Positions 16,111 through 25,812 are shown, counted from the stretch's first letter. The stretch is 64,000 nucleotides of DNA from Arthrobacter crusticola (GCF_004357995.1 NZ_SMTK01000001.1:62001-126000), one strand, 5' to 3'. The notes: generated by a model from the letters alone, not told the origin. A program made the numbers and translations.

Positions 16111-19100
16111 GTGAGGATCTCCCGCCTTGAAATCCAGGCCTTCGGCCCCTTCGCCGGGCGGCAGGTCGTGGATTTCGACGCGTTGAGCGCCCAGGGCCTG
16201 TTCCTGCTCAACGGCCCGACGGGTGCGGGGAAGTCGAGTGTGCTCGATGCGATCTGCTACGCGCTGTACGGATCGGTGCCCGGAGTCCGGCAGGGCGCCA
16301 AGCGCCTGCGCAGCGACCATGCACCCGTCGGGCTCGCTCCGGAGGTCGAGCTCGAGTTCACCGTCGGCGCGCGCAGGTTCTCGGTCACCCGGTCCCCGCA
16401 GTGGGAGCGGCCCTCGAAGCGCGGCGGCGGAACCACGACCGAGCAGGCCCGGACCCTGCTTCAGGAATTCGTCGACGGCGCCTGGGTGCAGAAGTCCGCC
16501 CGCAATGACGAAGCCGCCCTCGAGTTGCTAAACGTGCTGGGCATGGACAAGGAACAGTTCACCCGGGTGGTGATGCTGCCGCAGGGTGAGTTCGCTGCCT
16601 TCCTGCGCGCCGATGCCGGTTCCCGGCGCGAGCTGCTCCAGCGCCTGTTCTCCACGGATCGGTTCGAGAACATCGAAAAGCTGCTGAGCGACCAGGCCGG
16701 CCAGGCGGCTTCCCGCCTGGCCGGCGCGGAGGACGGACAGCGGCAGACCATCCAGCGGGCGCTCGACGAGGCGGCACGGCACGGAATCGAAGCCGATCCT
16801 CCGGCCGACGGCGGGCCCGCGCCGGGCGGCCAGGCGGTCGTGCAGGCGCTGCTGGAAGCCGTCGCTGCCCGTTCCGCCGAAGCGGCGGCGGCGGCAGGCC
16901 GGACGGCACAGCAGCTGGAACAGGACAAGGCGCGCTACTCCGGGCTCGCAACGGCTCGGTCACGGGCGGTCGCGCTCGAGCGGCACCGTACCGCGCAGGC
17001 CGACCATGACGCCGGCGCCGCGGCGGTGGCGGCGCTTGCCGCGGCCGTGGAGCGGCACCAGGAGGCCCGCCTGCTGGCCGGGGTCCTCGACGCCGCAGAA
17101 GACGCCGGCCTGGAACACGATGACTGCCGTACCCGCTACGACAGCGCCATCCATGCGCTGCGGGCCGACGGCACCGCGGCCGCCTACCTCATGCGTGCCG
17201 ATGACGGCGCCGACGCCCTGTTCGATCTGGAGCCCACTTCCGCCCGGCTCGAGGCCGCGGCCCGCGCCGCGGCCTCGGAGCTGGGGGTGCTGCAGGCCGC
17301 ACTGCCCGACGAAGACAGGCTGCAGGGACTCAACGACCGGATCCGGGACATCTCGGCGGAGCGTGCCTCACTGGCCGACCGCACCACCGGGCTTGAGGAG
17401 CGGCTGGGCCAGCTGCGCGCGGACAAGGCACTGCTTGAGCAGGAAGCCGCAGGGCTGAGGGAAACCGCGGGGCAGGAGACCCGGTGCGCCGAGGCGCTTG
17501 AGGCTGCCCGGGCGCTTGAGGCCACCATCGCCGAGCATGCGCAGGCGGAGCAGCGGCGCTCGGTGGCCGAGACGAAGTACACGGCAGCACACGAGGAGCA
17601 CCTCCGCCTCAAGGAAACCTGGCTGAACCGGCTGCAGCTGCGCCTTGAGCAGGCCGCCGTCGAGCTCGCCGGCCAGCTCGAGGACGGCAAGGAGTGTGCT
17701 GTCTGCGGCAGCCTCGAGCACCCCGCCCCGGCCCGGGCGGGCGCCGACGAAAGGGTGACCCACGCCGACGAACAGGCGGCCAGGGAGGCCCACGCAGCGG
17801 CGGAGGAACGCCTGAACGAGGCGCGGGCACTGCGGGACGCCGCCGTGCTTGAAGCGGCCCGGCTCGCCGCCCTCGGCGGTGAACGGGACGCGGCCGTTGC
17901 CCGGGAGGCGACACATCAGGCGCAGGCCCGGCTCACCGAGGCGCGGCGGGCCCAGCAGGAGCTTGAGAATGCAGCGGCACGGATCGACGCGCTCGTCGCC
18001 AGGGAACAGCAGATCCTCGCGCAGCAGGAGGACGCGGGCCGGGCCGCCGCCGAGGCCGCCGCCCAGCTGCGGAGCCTTGAGGACCAGGCCGGGGAACTCG
18101 CAGCGCGCCTCGAGCACCACCGGGGCGGTTTCGGTACCCTCCACGAGCGCGCGTCGGCGGTCGATTCCGCCCGTGCCGTGCTCGTCGCGGCCCGGGAGGC
18201 CCTCGAGGCCCTCGACCGGGCCGCGGGGCGCAGGGACAAGGCCGGAAGCGCCCTCGCCGACGCCCTCGCCGGCTCCCACTTCGACGGGGCCGCCGCCGTC
18301 CGGGAGGCCCTCCTCGACGCGGAGGCGCTCGAGGAGAACCTGCGCCGCATCCGCGCCCATGAGGCGGCGGGGCACCGGCTCGAGGCCGAGAGGGAAAGCC
18401 CCGACATCACCGCCGCCCTTGAGGACGAGGCCGAGGGCCGCTCCGTCCCCTCTGAGGACGAGGTCGAGGCCGCTGGCCGCGATTACACCGCGCTGGGGGA
18501 GAGGGCGGCCGACGAGGCCGTGGCCGTGCGGCTGCTTGAACAGTCTCGAACCCAGCTCGAGTCCTACAACGCCCTGCTGATGGAACAGGAGGCGGCCGTT
18601 GCGCCGCTGCGGGAGCGGCACGCGCTGCTGCGCTCGGTGGCCGATGCCGCCCGCGGCGGCGGCGAGAACCGGTACAAGATGCCGCTGAGTACCTATGTCC
18701 TCGCGTCACGCCTCGAACAGGTCGCCGAGGCCGCTACCGAACGGCTGCTGGCCATGACGGACGGGCGCTTCGCCCTCGTGCACAGCGACGCCCTGGCCGG
18801 GAACAAGAAGGCCGGGCTGGGGCTGAGCGTCATCGACGGGTGGACCGGAAACCGCCGCGACACCTCGACGCTCTCAGGTGGGGAATCCTTCATGGCCTCC
18901 CTGGCCATGGCGCTCGGCCTCGCCGACGTCGTGCAGCAGGAGGCAGGCGGCATCGACATCGAGACGCTTTTCGTCGATGAGGGCTTCGGCTCGCTCGATG
19001 ACCAGGCACTGGAACAGGTGATGGACGCCCTCGACGGCCTGCGCAGCGGAGGCAGGGTCGTCGGCCTCGTCAGCCACGTCGCCGAACTGAAACTGCGCAT

Positions 19101-19176
19101 CCCGGCCCAGCTCCAGGTCCATAAGGACCGGGAAGGCTCCCGCCTGGAATTTGTGGATCAACTCCAGATGGTGTAG
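16111..19176 (+). CDS. sbcC: Exonuclease SbcC subunit (SMC-like ATPase)
   Basis: Rad50-type ATPase partner of SbcD. It is 1021 aa: N-terminal ABC half with Walker A GPTGAGKSSVLDA, long Ala/Glu/Arg-rich coiled coils (about 180-860) broken by a zinc hook CAVCGS (Cys529 and Cys532), then the C-terminal half with signature LSGGESFMASLAMAL and Walker B ETLFVDEGFGSLDD. The GTG start is preceded by CAGGGGAAA. The hook Cys-x-x-Cys mediates dimerisation in the family. Confidence 0.94.
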   Translation: MRISRLEIQAFGPFAGRQVVDFDALSAQGLFLLNGPTGAGKSSVLDAICYALYGSVPGVRQGAKRLRSDHAPVGLAPEVELEFTVGARRFSVTRSPQWERPSKRGGGTTTEQARTLLQEFVDGAWVQKSARNDEAALELLNVLGMDKEQFTRVVMLPQGEFAAFLRADAGSRRELLQRLFSTDRFENIEKLLSDQAGQAASRLAGAEDGQRQTIQRALDEAARHGIEADPPADGGPAPGGQAVVQALLEAVAARSAEAAAAAGRTAQQLEQDKARYSGLATARSRAVALERHRTAQADHDAGAAAVAALAAAVERHQEARLLAGVLDAAEDAGLEHDDCRTRYDSAIHALRADGTAAAYLMRADDGADALFDLEPTSARLEAAARAAASELGVLQAALPDEDRLQGLNDRIRDISAERASLADRTTGLEERLGQLRADKALLEQEAAGLRETAGQETRCAEALEAARALEATIAEHAQAEQRRSVAETKYTAAHEEHLRLKETWLNRLQLRLEQAAVELAGQLEDGKECAVCGSLEHPAPARAGADERVTHADEQAAREAHAAAEERLNEARALRDAAVLEAARLAALGGERDAAVAREATHQAQARLTEARRAQQELENAAARIDALVAREQQILAQQEDAGRAAAEAAAQLRSLEDQAGELAARLEHHRGGFGTLHERASAVDSARAVLVAAREALEALDRAAGRRDKAGSALADALAGSHFDGAAAVREALLDAEALEENLRRIRAHEAAGHRLEAERESPDITAALEDEAEGRSVPSEDEVEAAGRDYTALGERAADEAVAVRLLEQSRTQLESYNALLMEQEAAVAPLRERHALLRSVADAARGGGENRYKMPLSTYVLASRLEQVAEAATERLLAMTDGRFALVHSDALAGNKKAGLGLSVIDGWTGNRRDTSTLSGGESFMASLAMALGLADVVQQEAGGIDIETLFVDEGFGSLDDQALEQVMDALDGLRSGGRVVGLVSHVAELKLRIPAQLQVHKDREGSRLEFVDQLQMV

Positions 19177-19240
19177 ATTCGCTCAGTTACCGGGTAGGGC
19201 GCATCGGGAGGAGGGACGATGCGCAATTCCAAGCACCCGG

Positions 19241-20572
19241 ATGACAATGAACGCGATCCCTTCCCTCAGTCCCGCCGCCGAACGTTCCCCCGCCGCCCTT
19301 GAGCGGCCCCGCCGGTTTGGCCGCTTCGGCCGCCTCCCGCAGCTGGCCGGCACCTCCTTCCTCTCCGTCGGGTTCCTGGCACGACTGCCCCTTGCCATGC
19401 TGACCGTCGGTGCGCTGACCATCGTAACCTCGGTCAGCGGCTCCTACGCGCTCGGGGGGTTCGCGGCCGGCGCCGTCGGCATCGGCTCCGCCCTCGGCGC
19501 ACCGATTCTCGGCTTCCTCGCCGACCGCTTCGGCCAGCGGGTGGTCCTGCTGCCGGCGGCCGCCCTCAATACCGTCGCCATCGTGGCGCTGGTGGTGCTC
19601 GCCCTTTCCCTCACCGGGACCGCCGCCGCGGCCGCCGTCCCCGTCCTGGCCGCGGCCTTCCTCACCGGGTTCACCTCCCCCCAGATCGGGCCGCTGGCGC
19701 GGGTGCGCTGGGTGGCGATGACGGGCAGGCCCGCCGACCTCGACACGGCCATGTCCTACGAAAGCACCGCCGACGAGCTGACGTTCGTCCTCGGGCCCGC
19801 CCTGGTCGGCCTCCTCGCAAGCCTCGCTGCCCCCTGGGTCCCCCTGACCCTTGCGGCGGTGCTGACCCTGGCCATGGTGAGCGCGTTCGCCGTCCACCCG
19901 ACCGGCCGCCTGGTCGGATCCCCGCGCGGCCGCTCCCAGGCTCAGGAGCCGGGGCCGGCCGTGACCGGCCGGCGGTCACGCCTGCTGATCTCCATCCCCG
20001 TGCTGGGCATGGTCGCGATGGGCACCTTCTTCGGGGGGACCCAGACGACGCTTACCGCCTTCGCCGGGCAGTTCGACGCCGCCTCCGCCGCAGGGCTGCT
20101 CTACGCGGTGATGGGGCTGAGCTCGGCTGGTGCCGCCCTGTCGGTGGCCTTCTGGCCCGCCACCTTCGCGCACTCCTGGCGGTGGATCGCCTCGGCGGCC
20201 GGCATGGTCGGCCTGGCCGCGCTGCTCTTCCTGCCGTCGGGCATTCCGGCAATGGTGGTCGTGCTGTTCCTCCTCGGCATTTCCGTCGGCCCGACCATGG
20301 TTTCGATCTTCAGCATCGGGTCGATGGTGGCACCCCGGCGCCTGCTCGGCACGGTCATGACCCTGCTCGCCAGCGGCATCGTCGCAGGGTCCGCCCTCGG
20401 CTCCGCCGTCGCCGGATCCCTCGCGGAGAGGGTGGGAACCGGGGCGGCCTTCGCGGTGCCGGTGCTGGCGGCCGCAGCCTTGCTGGTTCTCGGACTGGGC
20501 GGCGCGGCAGGACTCCGGGCGCACCGCCGATCCGTCGACGCCGCCGCCCCTTCCGGCGCCACGGACAGCTGA
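19241..20572 (+). CDS. MFS transporter (12-helix)
   Basis: A 443-aa major facilitator permease with twelve hydrophobic segments and the loop 2-3 signature GFLADRFGQRVVLLP. Substrate unknown; the arrangement resembles drug or sugar efflux members of the DHA1-like group. ATG 19241 (second Met at 19247) is chosen because the residues before it in frame are not family-like; the ribosome site is weak. It stands alone between sbcC and the next MFS gene. Confidence 0.82.
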   Translation: MTMNAIPSLSPAAERSPAALERPRRFGRFGRLPQLAGTSFLSVGFLARLPLAMLTVGALTIVTSVSGSYALGGFAAGAVGIGSALGAPILGFLADRFGQRVVLLPAAALNTVAIVALVVLALSLTGTAAAAAVPVLAAAFLTGFTSPQIGPLARVRWVAMTGRPADLDTAMSYESTADELTFVLGPALVGLLASLAAPWVPLTLAAVLTLAMVSAFAVHPTGRLVGSPRGRSQAQEPGPAVTGRRSRLLISIPVLGMVAMGTFFGGTQTTLTAFAGQFDAASAAGLLYAVMGLSSAGAALSVAFWPATFAHSWRWIASAAGMVGLAALLFLPSGIPAMVVVLFLLGISVGPTMVSIFSIGSMVAPRRLLGTVMTLLASGIVAGSALGSAVAGSLAERVGTGAAFAVPVLAAAALLVLGLGGAAGLRAHRRSVDAAAPSGATDS

Positions 20573-20667
20573 CGCGCGGACACCCCGCCGCTTGCCGCGA
20601 GTCCGGCGCGGCCGCCTGACCTGCGGCAAACGGCCCGCGGAATCTCCCCAATCGGGGGAGGTCTGCG

Positions 20668-20703
20668 TATGATGGACATCACATACCGAACGTTCTGTCG
20701 GTA
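20668..20703 (+). promoter_or_regulatory. Promoter and operator of the MHS transporter
   Basis: A TATGAT -10 (20668-20673) is followed 10 bases later by TACCGA-ACGTTCTG-TCGGTA (20684-20703), an inverted repeat with an ACGTTC centre of the kind bound by TetR-family repressors. Its place over the transcription start fits repression. No TetR gene is in the window. Confidence 0.5.
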
Positions 20704-20728
20704 ATGTTTTCCGTCCCTTGGAGTGACA

Positions 20729-22054
20729 ATGACGTCTTTCACCGCGAACGCCGCGGAGCACCGCACCTCACGCGAGGAGCGCCGCGTCCTGGCCGGCACC
20801 CTCGTCGGCACCACGATCGAGTGGTACGACTTTTTCATTTTCGCCCAGCTCACCGCTACGGTCCTGGGCGCGCTGTTCCTCACTCCGCTTCGGGAGTCCA
20901 ACCCGGGCCTGGCCCAGGTCCTCGCCTTTTCCCTAATCGGCATCAGTTTCCTCTTCCGGCCCCTTGGAGCGATCGTCGCCGGTCACCTCGGTGACCGCAT
21001 CGGTCGTAAGTCGGTCCTGGTCTTCACCCTGATCCTGATGGGCGCGGCGACCGCGCTGATCGGCCTCCTCCCCACCTATGCCTCCATCGGGGTGTGGGCG
21101 CCGGTCCTGCTGATCCTCCTGCGCATCGTCCAGGGCTTCTCGGCCGGCGGCGAATGGGGCGGGGCGGCGCTGATGTCCGTCGAACACGCCCCCGTAGGCA
21201 AACGCGGGTTGTTCGGCGCCTACCCCCAGATCGGCGTTCCGATCGGCATGATCCTGGCCACCGGCACGCTGCTGCTGCTCCGCTCCGCCATTCCCGAGGA
21301 TCAGTTCCTCGAGTGGGGCTGGCGGGTGCCGTTCCTGCTGTCGGTCGTGCTGATCGTCGTCGGCTACCTGATCCGGCGTGCCGTCAGTGAGAGCCCGGTC
21401 TTCAAGGAGATGCTCGCCCGCAAGGGCGAAAGCAAGGCGCCGCTGCGCCAGCTGTTCCGGAAGAACACCCGCGAGGTGCTCCTCGCCGCCGTCATCTTCA
21501 TCGGCAACAACGCCGCAGGCTACCTGGTCATCGCGTTCTTCATCTCCTACGCCACCACGGCGCTGGAGATGCCCGTGGTCCCGGTGCTGCTGGCCACGAC
21601 GCTCGCTTCCTTCGGCTGGCTGATCTTCACCATGGTCGGTGGCTGGCTCTCCGACCGGATCGGCCGCGTGCGGACCTTCCAGCTCGGTTACGCCCTGGTG
21701 TTCGTCTGGATGCTGCCGATGTTCCTGCTCGTGGACACCGCCAACATCTTCCTCTACGGACTGGGCCTGTTCGTCCTGACCATCGGCCTGGGCCTGTCGT
21801 ACGGGCCCATGTCCGCAATGTACGCGGAGATGTTCCCCGCCAATGTGCGCTACTCCGGAATCTCCATCGGGTACGCGCTCGGTGCGATCCTGGGCGGGGC
21901 GTTTGCGGCGATGGTCGCGCAGCTGCTGCTTGAGACCTACAAGTGGTCGGGGGCCGTGGCAATCTACATCATGATCCTGTGCGCCATCTCCTTCGTAGGG
22001 GTCACTCTGGCCCGGGAGACCCGCGGTGCGCCGCTTGGAGTCTCCCAGCATTAG
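20729..22054 (+). CDS. MHS family MFS transporter (metabolite:H+ symporter)
   Basis: A 441-aa proton symporter of the ShiA/KgtP/ProP group for a dicarboxylate, aromatic acid or similar. The start region GTTIEWYDFFIFAQLTA and the motif GHLGDRIGRKSVLVFTL are diagnostic; RIVQGFSAGGEWGGAALM is the family signature in helix 4. The ATG at 20729 is preferred over GTG 20723 because TTGGAG is spaced for it. It sits behind a TetR-like operator and ends at a strong terminator. Confidence 0.88.
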   Translation: MTSFTANAAEHRTSREERRVLAGTLVGTTIEWYDFFIFAQLTATVLGALFLTPLRESNPGLAQVLAFSLIGISFLFRPLGAIVAGHLGDRIGRKSVLVFTLILMGAATALIGLLPTYASIGVWAPVLLILLRIVQGFSAGGEWGGAALMSVEHAPVGKRGLFGAYPQIGVPIGMILATGTLLLLRSAIPEDQFLEWGWRVPFLLSVVLIVVGYLIRRAVSESPVFKEMLARKGESKAPLRQLFRKNTREVLLAAVIFIGNNAAGYLVIAFFISYATTALEMPVVPVLLATTLASFGWLIFTMVGGWLSDRIGRVRTFQLGYALVFVWMLPMFLLVDTANIFLYGLGLFVLTIGLGLSYGPMSAMYAEMFPANVRYSGISIGYALGAILGGAFAAMVAQLLLETYKWSGAVAIYIMILCAISFVGVTLARETRGAPLGVSQH

Positions 22055-22110
22055 CCGACGCGCCCGGGGCCGTCGACGGCGGCGTCCGGGTGCACAAAGG
22101 CAGCGCAGAG

Positions 22111-22155
22111 AAAAGACCGGAGGGCCAGGAAACCAACCTGGCCCTCCGGTCTTTT
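22111..22155 (+). terminator. Strong intrinsic terminator, probably bidirectional
   Basis: A perfect 19-base inverted repeat with a 7-base loop, beginning AAAAGACCGG and ending CCGGTCTTTT. The A-run before and T-run after make it work on both strands. It ends the MHS transporter transcript. Confidence 0.9.
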
Positions 22156-22212
22156 GCCTTGCCGCCGGGACTCCTAGGATCGAAGTAATGAACACCTACG
22201 CCGGAGGATGAG

Positions 22213-22398
22213 ATGACCGAGACGCCGAACGGCAAGAAGCAGGACACCGACGGGCAAGACGCCAACGGGCAGGACACAGGGGCGGGTCCCGAGGGGACCA
22301 TCCCCGACAACCAGGAGGGAATCGGCGCCACGACGCTCGACGAGCCCTCAAACTTCGAGCCCGAAGAGGACGACGTCGAGGGCGGCGAACCCCGCTGA
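22213..22398 (+). CDS. Small acidic hypothetical protein
   Basis: A 61-aa hydrophilic protein, rich in Asp, Glu, Gly and Asn, with a repeated DGQDANGQD pattern and the tail EEDDVEGGEPR. It has no membrane segment or cysteine and is probably disordered. The ATG follows CCGGAGGATGAG, a good ribosome site, and the gene lies alone between a terminator and the convergent kinase gene. No family recognised. Confidence 0.55.
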   Translation: MTETPNGKKQDTDGQDANGQDTGAGPEGTIPDNQEGIGATTLDEPSNFEPEEDDVEGGEPR

Positions 22399-22445
22399 GC
22401 GCGGTGCCCCCGGACGACGCGTGCCCGAACTAACGCTGGCCCGGA

Positions 22446-23414
22446 CTAACCGAGGCTCGGGGCGTGCGAGGGCGGATCGGGGATGTGGATGTTCCCGGTG
22501 GTGATTCCGCCGGTTGAGACCCCGTCGCCGTCGTCAGCCGGAGCGGGATCGGCCGCCGCCTGGGGTGTGCCGATCCCCCAGAAGCCCGCTCCCTCGTCGG
22601 AGTGGGCGCGCAGGAGCAGGGCAACCTCATGCGCGTCGGGACGGTCCTGGGGGTTCCGGGCGGTCATGCGGGTGAGCAGGCCGGCCCAGTCGGCGCCCAG
22701 CCATTCCGGAATCTCGGGATCACGGAGCAGGCGGGCCAGGGCCGCCTCCACGATCGGCCCGGGGAAGGCCTTGTCGCCGGTGAGGCACTCGAGCAGGACC
22801 AGGCCAAGGGAGTAGATGTCGCTGCGTTCGTCGACGTCGCCCGACTGTGCCTGCTCGGGGCTGAGGTAGTTCGCCGTGCCGATGGTCGCGCCGGTGGCCG
22901 TGGCCATCGTGGCATTGACCATGCGCGCGATGCCGAAGTCGGTGAGCTTGGGGTAGAGCCGGGTGTCATTCTCGCCCGAGTGGAACATCAGGATGTTCGC
23001 CGGCTTCACATCGCGGTGGACCACTCCGTGGGAGTGGATGTAGGCGAGGGCGTCGGCGAGATCCGCTCCGACCTGGGCGACGGCGGCGGGGGCGAGAGGT
23101 CCCTTCTTCAGCAGCTTGCGCAGGTCTTCGCCGTCAACGAGTTCCATCACCAGGAAGCCGGTGGTGCGTCCGTCCTCATCCTGGTGCAGCCCCGCATCGT
23201 GGAGCGTGACGAGACCGGGGTGGTTGAGGGTGGAGAGCAGGAGCGTTTCGGTGTGCTGCCTGCGGTAATCGTCGTCATCGGCGGTGGTGGGGTTGAAGAC
23301 CTTCACCGCGACGTCGCGCTGCAGGTTGCGGTCGACCGCCCGGTAGACGGAGGCGGCGCCGCCGACCCCGAGCAGGTCGGTGGTCTGGTACCGCTCGGCA
23401 AGGAGCACATCCAT
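22446..23414 (-). CDS. Ser/Thr protein kinase (Hanks type), soluble
   Basis: A 322-aa kinase. Motifs in order: GVGGAASVYRA (Gly loop), VAVKVF (Lys), ELVDGEDL (hinge), HRDVKPANILM (catalytic loop), LTDFGIAR (DFG), GTANYLSPEQ (activation loop) and RSDIYSLGLVLLE. Unlike PknB it has no transmembrane helix or PASTA domain; after the catalytic core (about 265) is a Pro/Gly/Asp-rich tail. ATG 23414 is preceded by GGGAGAA; an upstream in-frame start would add an unlikely 33-residue lead. Targets are unknown. Confidence 0.9.
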   Translation of the reverse strand: MDVLLAERYQTTDLLGVGGAASVYRAVDRNLQRDVAVKVFNPTTADDDDYRRQHTETLLLSTLNHPGLVTLHDAGLHQDEDGRTTGFLVMELVDGEDLRKLLKKGPLAPAAVAQVGADLADALAYIHSHGVVHRDVKPANILMFHSGENDTRLYPKLTDFGIARMVNATMATATGATIGTANYLSPEQAQSGDVDERSDIYSLGLVLLECLTGDKAFPGPIVEAALARLLRDPEIPEWLGADWAGLLTRMTARNPQDRPDAHEVALLLRAHSDEGAGFWGIGTPQAAADPAPADDGDGVSTGGITTGNIHIPDPPSHAPSLG

Positions 23415-23601
23415 GGGTGTTCTCCCGGGAAGGTGTTGAGTAAGGGGAAGCTGTGTGTCACAAAAAGGTAAGTCTGCTGACGACTTATCCCGATTGTATC
23501 CTGCGCCAACCATTTTTTGCCCACGGCGCAGATCCCTTTATCTAAAGTTTATCCGCTGCGCCCGCCCTCTTCGGCGGACGGCGTGCGGCGCGGGGGCGGG
23601 C

Positions 23602-24402
23602 TCAGGCGGCCAGGAAGGCCACGGCGGCGGACTTGAAGGCGCGCGAGGTCACGGCATTGGCGTGGGTCCGGGCGGGAAGCGTCAGGAGTTCCGCTTGCGG
23701 GGCAAGGTCCGCCAGTTCCTGCGCCGTCGCGGCGAGGTCGTCGTTCTCGCCGGCCACCAGCAGCAGCGGCATGCGGGGCACGGCTTCGGCGGGAGTGAAC
23801 GGCTCGTCCTTGACCGCCTCCACCATGGTCAGCAGCGCGAACACGTCGTTCGTCGGCACGAGCCGGGCCATCCGCATCAGCTCGGCGGTCCGGGGATCCT
23901 GGATCGGGGTGCCTTCTGCGAGGAGCTCCTGCGCCGCGGCGAGGTCGAATGCGGCAAGCGGGTCACCGCTGCCGGGGCCGCCCAGCACCATGCGGTGGAT
24001 CAGTTCTGGCTGGGTGGCGCCGAACTCCCACGCCAGCCGGGAGCCGAGGGAGTACCCGATGATGTCGACGCCGCTGGCCGGCACGCCCTCGCGCAGGGGC
24101 ACCACGTGGTGGTCCTGGAGGACCTGCAGGAGGTCGGCGCGGATGCGGCTCGGGGAGTAGGAGTCACGCGCCTCCGGTGCGGCGCTGTCGCCGTGTCCGG
24201 GAAGGTCGACGGTGAGAACGGTCCGGCCGGCCTCGTTGAGGTAGCGGATCCAGCCGGTGTCGACCCAGTTGAGCTTCGTCGAGGAGGCGAAGCCATGAAG
24301 AAGCAGCACCGGGCGCAGCCCGGCGTCGGAGGCGGGCGGATGCAGCGCCACGCTCAGCTGCGGATCCGATCCCTCCACCAGGTGGTCGCGGTGCCGTCCC
24401 AT
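23602..24402 (-). CDS. Alpha/beta hydrolase, last gene of the 2-oxoacid dehydrogenase operon
   Basis: A 266-aa alpha/beta-fold protein. Seen are the oxyanion region LLLHGFASSTKLNW, nucleophile elbow GYSLGS, acid region LLVAGENDDLA and a late His in PARTHANA. It lies 47 bases after a gene for an isolated lipoyl domain and in line with E1alpha and E1beta. In AcoC-type acetoin dehydrogenase E2 proteins a lipoyl domain is fused to just such a hydrolase; here the two are separate genes. It may therefore serve as the acyl-transfer partner, but an ordinary esterase is also possible. Confidence 0.8.
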   Translation of the reverse strand: MGRHRDHLVEGSDPQLSVALHPPASDAGLRPVLLLHGFASSTKLNWVDTGWIRYLNEAGRTVLTVDLPGHGDSAAPEARDSYSPSRIRADLLQVLQDHHVVPLREGVPASGVDIIGYSLGSRLAWEFGATQPELIHRMVLGGPGSGDPLAAFDLAAAQELLAEGTPIQDPRTAELMRMARLVPTNDVFALLTMVEAVKDEPFTPAEAVPRMPLLLVAGENDDLAATAQELADLAPQAELLTLPARTHANAVTSRAFKSAAVAFLAA

Positions 24403-24449
24403 TCCTTGTCCTTTCCTGCCGTTTCCATGCCCGCGCCGCGGGCCGGTGC

Positions 24450-24779
24450 CTAGTCGTCGTCGAGCACGGCACTGAGCCGCACGCGCCGGGCCGGAGGCTT
24501 CTCGGCCGGCACCGTGCCCACGATGCCGGCCGTGTCGTCCGGCACCTCGAAGACGATCAGCGGATCGCCGACGGCGATCATCGAGCCCGCATCACCGTGG
24601 ACCTTCACGACTGTACCGGCCTGCGGGGAGGGCAGTTCGACGGCGGACTTGGTGGTTTCGACCTCGACGAGGGGCTGGTTCCGCTCGACCTGGTCACCTT
24701 CGGCGACGAGCCACTCGAGGATCGTTGCCTCGATGAGGCCCTCGCCGAGGTCCGGCAGGGGAAATGAAAGTTCAGCCAC
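24450..24779 (-). CDS. Stand-alone lipoyl-domain protein (E2-like N-terminus only)
   Basis: A 109-aa protein consisting of one lipoyl domain (about 1-78) and a short tail ending RLSAVLDDD. The domain opens FPLPDLGEGLIEATI, and the lipoylated Lys lies in VETTKSAVELPS. A normal E2 would go on to a peripheral-subunit-binding domain and a catalytic core of some 230 residues; both are missing and no such sequence follows. The GTG start overlaps the E1beta stop by eight bases. The tail reads as a natural end, and an intact hydrolase gene follows at once, so this looks like a split AcoC-like E2, though a truncated E2 cannot be excluded. Confidence 0.82.
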   Translation of the reverse strand: MAELSFPLPDLGEGLIEATILEWLVAEGDQVERNQPLVEVETTKSAVELPSPQAGTVVKVHGDAGSMIAVGDPLIVFEVPDDTAGIVGTVPAEKPPARRVRLSAVLDDD

Positions 24780-25812
24780 GGCGGTGCTCCAATACGCGTT
24801 GAATTCCGAACAGGATCCGGTCAATGTTGGGAATGTACTCGTCCTCAAGGTCGCCCGACGGGTAGGGGACGTCGAATCCAGTCACCCGTTCCACCGGCGC
24901 CTTGAGGGTATTGAAGCACCTTTCGGTGACCAGGGCTGCGATTTCAGCCCCGAGCCCGCTGCTGCGCGGCGCCTCGTGGACGACGACGGCGCGCCGGGTG
25001 CGGGAGACGGATTCGGCGAGGCCGTCGGCGTCGATCGGGCTGAGCCAGCGCAGGTCGAGCACCTCCACCTCGATGCCGTCCTCGGCCGCCAGGTCGGCGA
25101 CCTGCAGGCAGCGGGAGACCATGGCGCCCCAGGCGATGAGGGTCAGGTGACGGCCGGACCGGACGATCCGTGCGCCCTCAAGCGCACCGGCGTCCGCGGG
25201 ATCGACGGGGCCCTTCTGCCAGTAGCGCGCCTTGGGTTCCATGAAAATCACCGGATCGGGCATCGACCCGGCGAGGCGGAGCAGGTGGTAGGCCTGGTGC
25301 GGGTCCGCGGGGGAGACGACCTTCAGACCCGGCACGTGGACGAAGAGGCTTTCGAGGCTCTCCCCGTGGAGTTCGGGGGCGCGGATTCCGCCGAAGCTGG
25401 GCACGCGCAGGGCGATCGGCATGGGCAGGGCTCCGCGGCTGCGGTAATTCATGCGCCCGATCTGGGACACGATCTGGTTCACCGCCGGATACGCGAAACC
25501 GTCGAACTGCACCTCGGGGATGGGGTGGAAGCCGGCCATCGCCAGGCCGACGGACATGCCCAGAATGCCGGATTCGGCGAGCGGGGTGTCGAAGACGCGT
25601 TCGGCGCCGAAGCGGGCCTGCAGTCCGTCGGTGATGCGGAAGACCCCGCCGAGGCGGCCGACGTCCTCACCGAAGATCAGGGCCTTGGGGTTGTCCTCGA
25701 GGACCTCCCCGAGCGCACGGTTCAGGGCTCCCTGCATCGAGAGCGTCAGCGGCGCGGGTGCGGCCGCCCCGTTGCCGGCGGGGGACAGGGGGCCCGACAG
25801 GGTCTCAGACAT
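24772..25812 (-). CDS. 2-oxoacid dehydrogenase E1 component, beta subunit
   Basis: A 346-aa transketolase-like subunit that completes the thiamine-diphosphate site. Conserved blocks include MQGALNRALGEVLEDNP, FGEDVGRLGGVFRIT, FDTPLAESGILGMSVGLA, EVQFDGFAYPAVNQI, the phosphorylation-loop-facing HGESLESLFVHVPGLKVV and MEPKARYW. The resemblance is to branched-chain 2-oxoacid and acetoin dehydrogenase beta subunits. It overlaps E1alpha by eight bases upstream and the lipoyl gene by eight downstream. Confidence 0.9.
   Translation of the reverse strand: MSETLSGPLSPAGNGAAAPAPLTLSMQGALNRALGEVLEDNPKALIFGEDVGRLGGVFRITDGLQARFGAERVFDTPLAESGILGMSVGLAMAGFHPIPEVQFDGFAYPAVNQIVSQIGRMNYRSRGALPMPIALRVPSFGGIRAPELHGESLESLFVHVPGLKVVSPADPHQAYHLLRLAGSMPDPVIFMEPKARYWQKGPVDPADAGALEGARIVRSGRHLTLIAWGAMVSRCLQVADLAAEDGIEVEVLDLRWLSPIDADGLAESVSRTRRAVVVHEAPRSSGLGAEIAALVTERCFNTLKAPVERVTGFDVPYPSGDLEDEYIPNIDRILFGIQRVLEHRRG

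Noticed and set aside
24450..24779. Frameshifted full-length E2
   Set aside because: The 47 bases after the stop and the next gene show no E2-core residues in any frame, and the next gene is a complete hydrolase.
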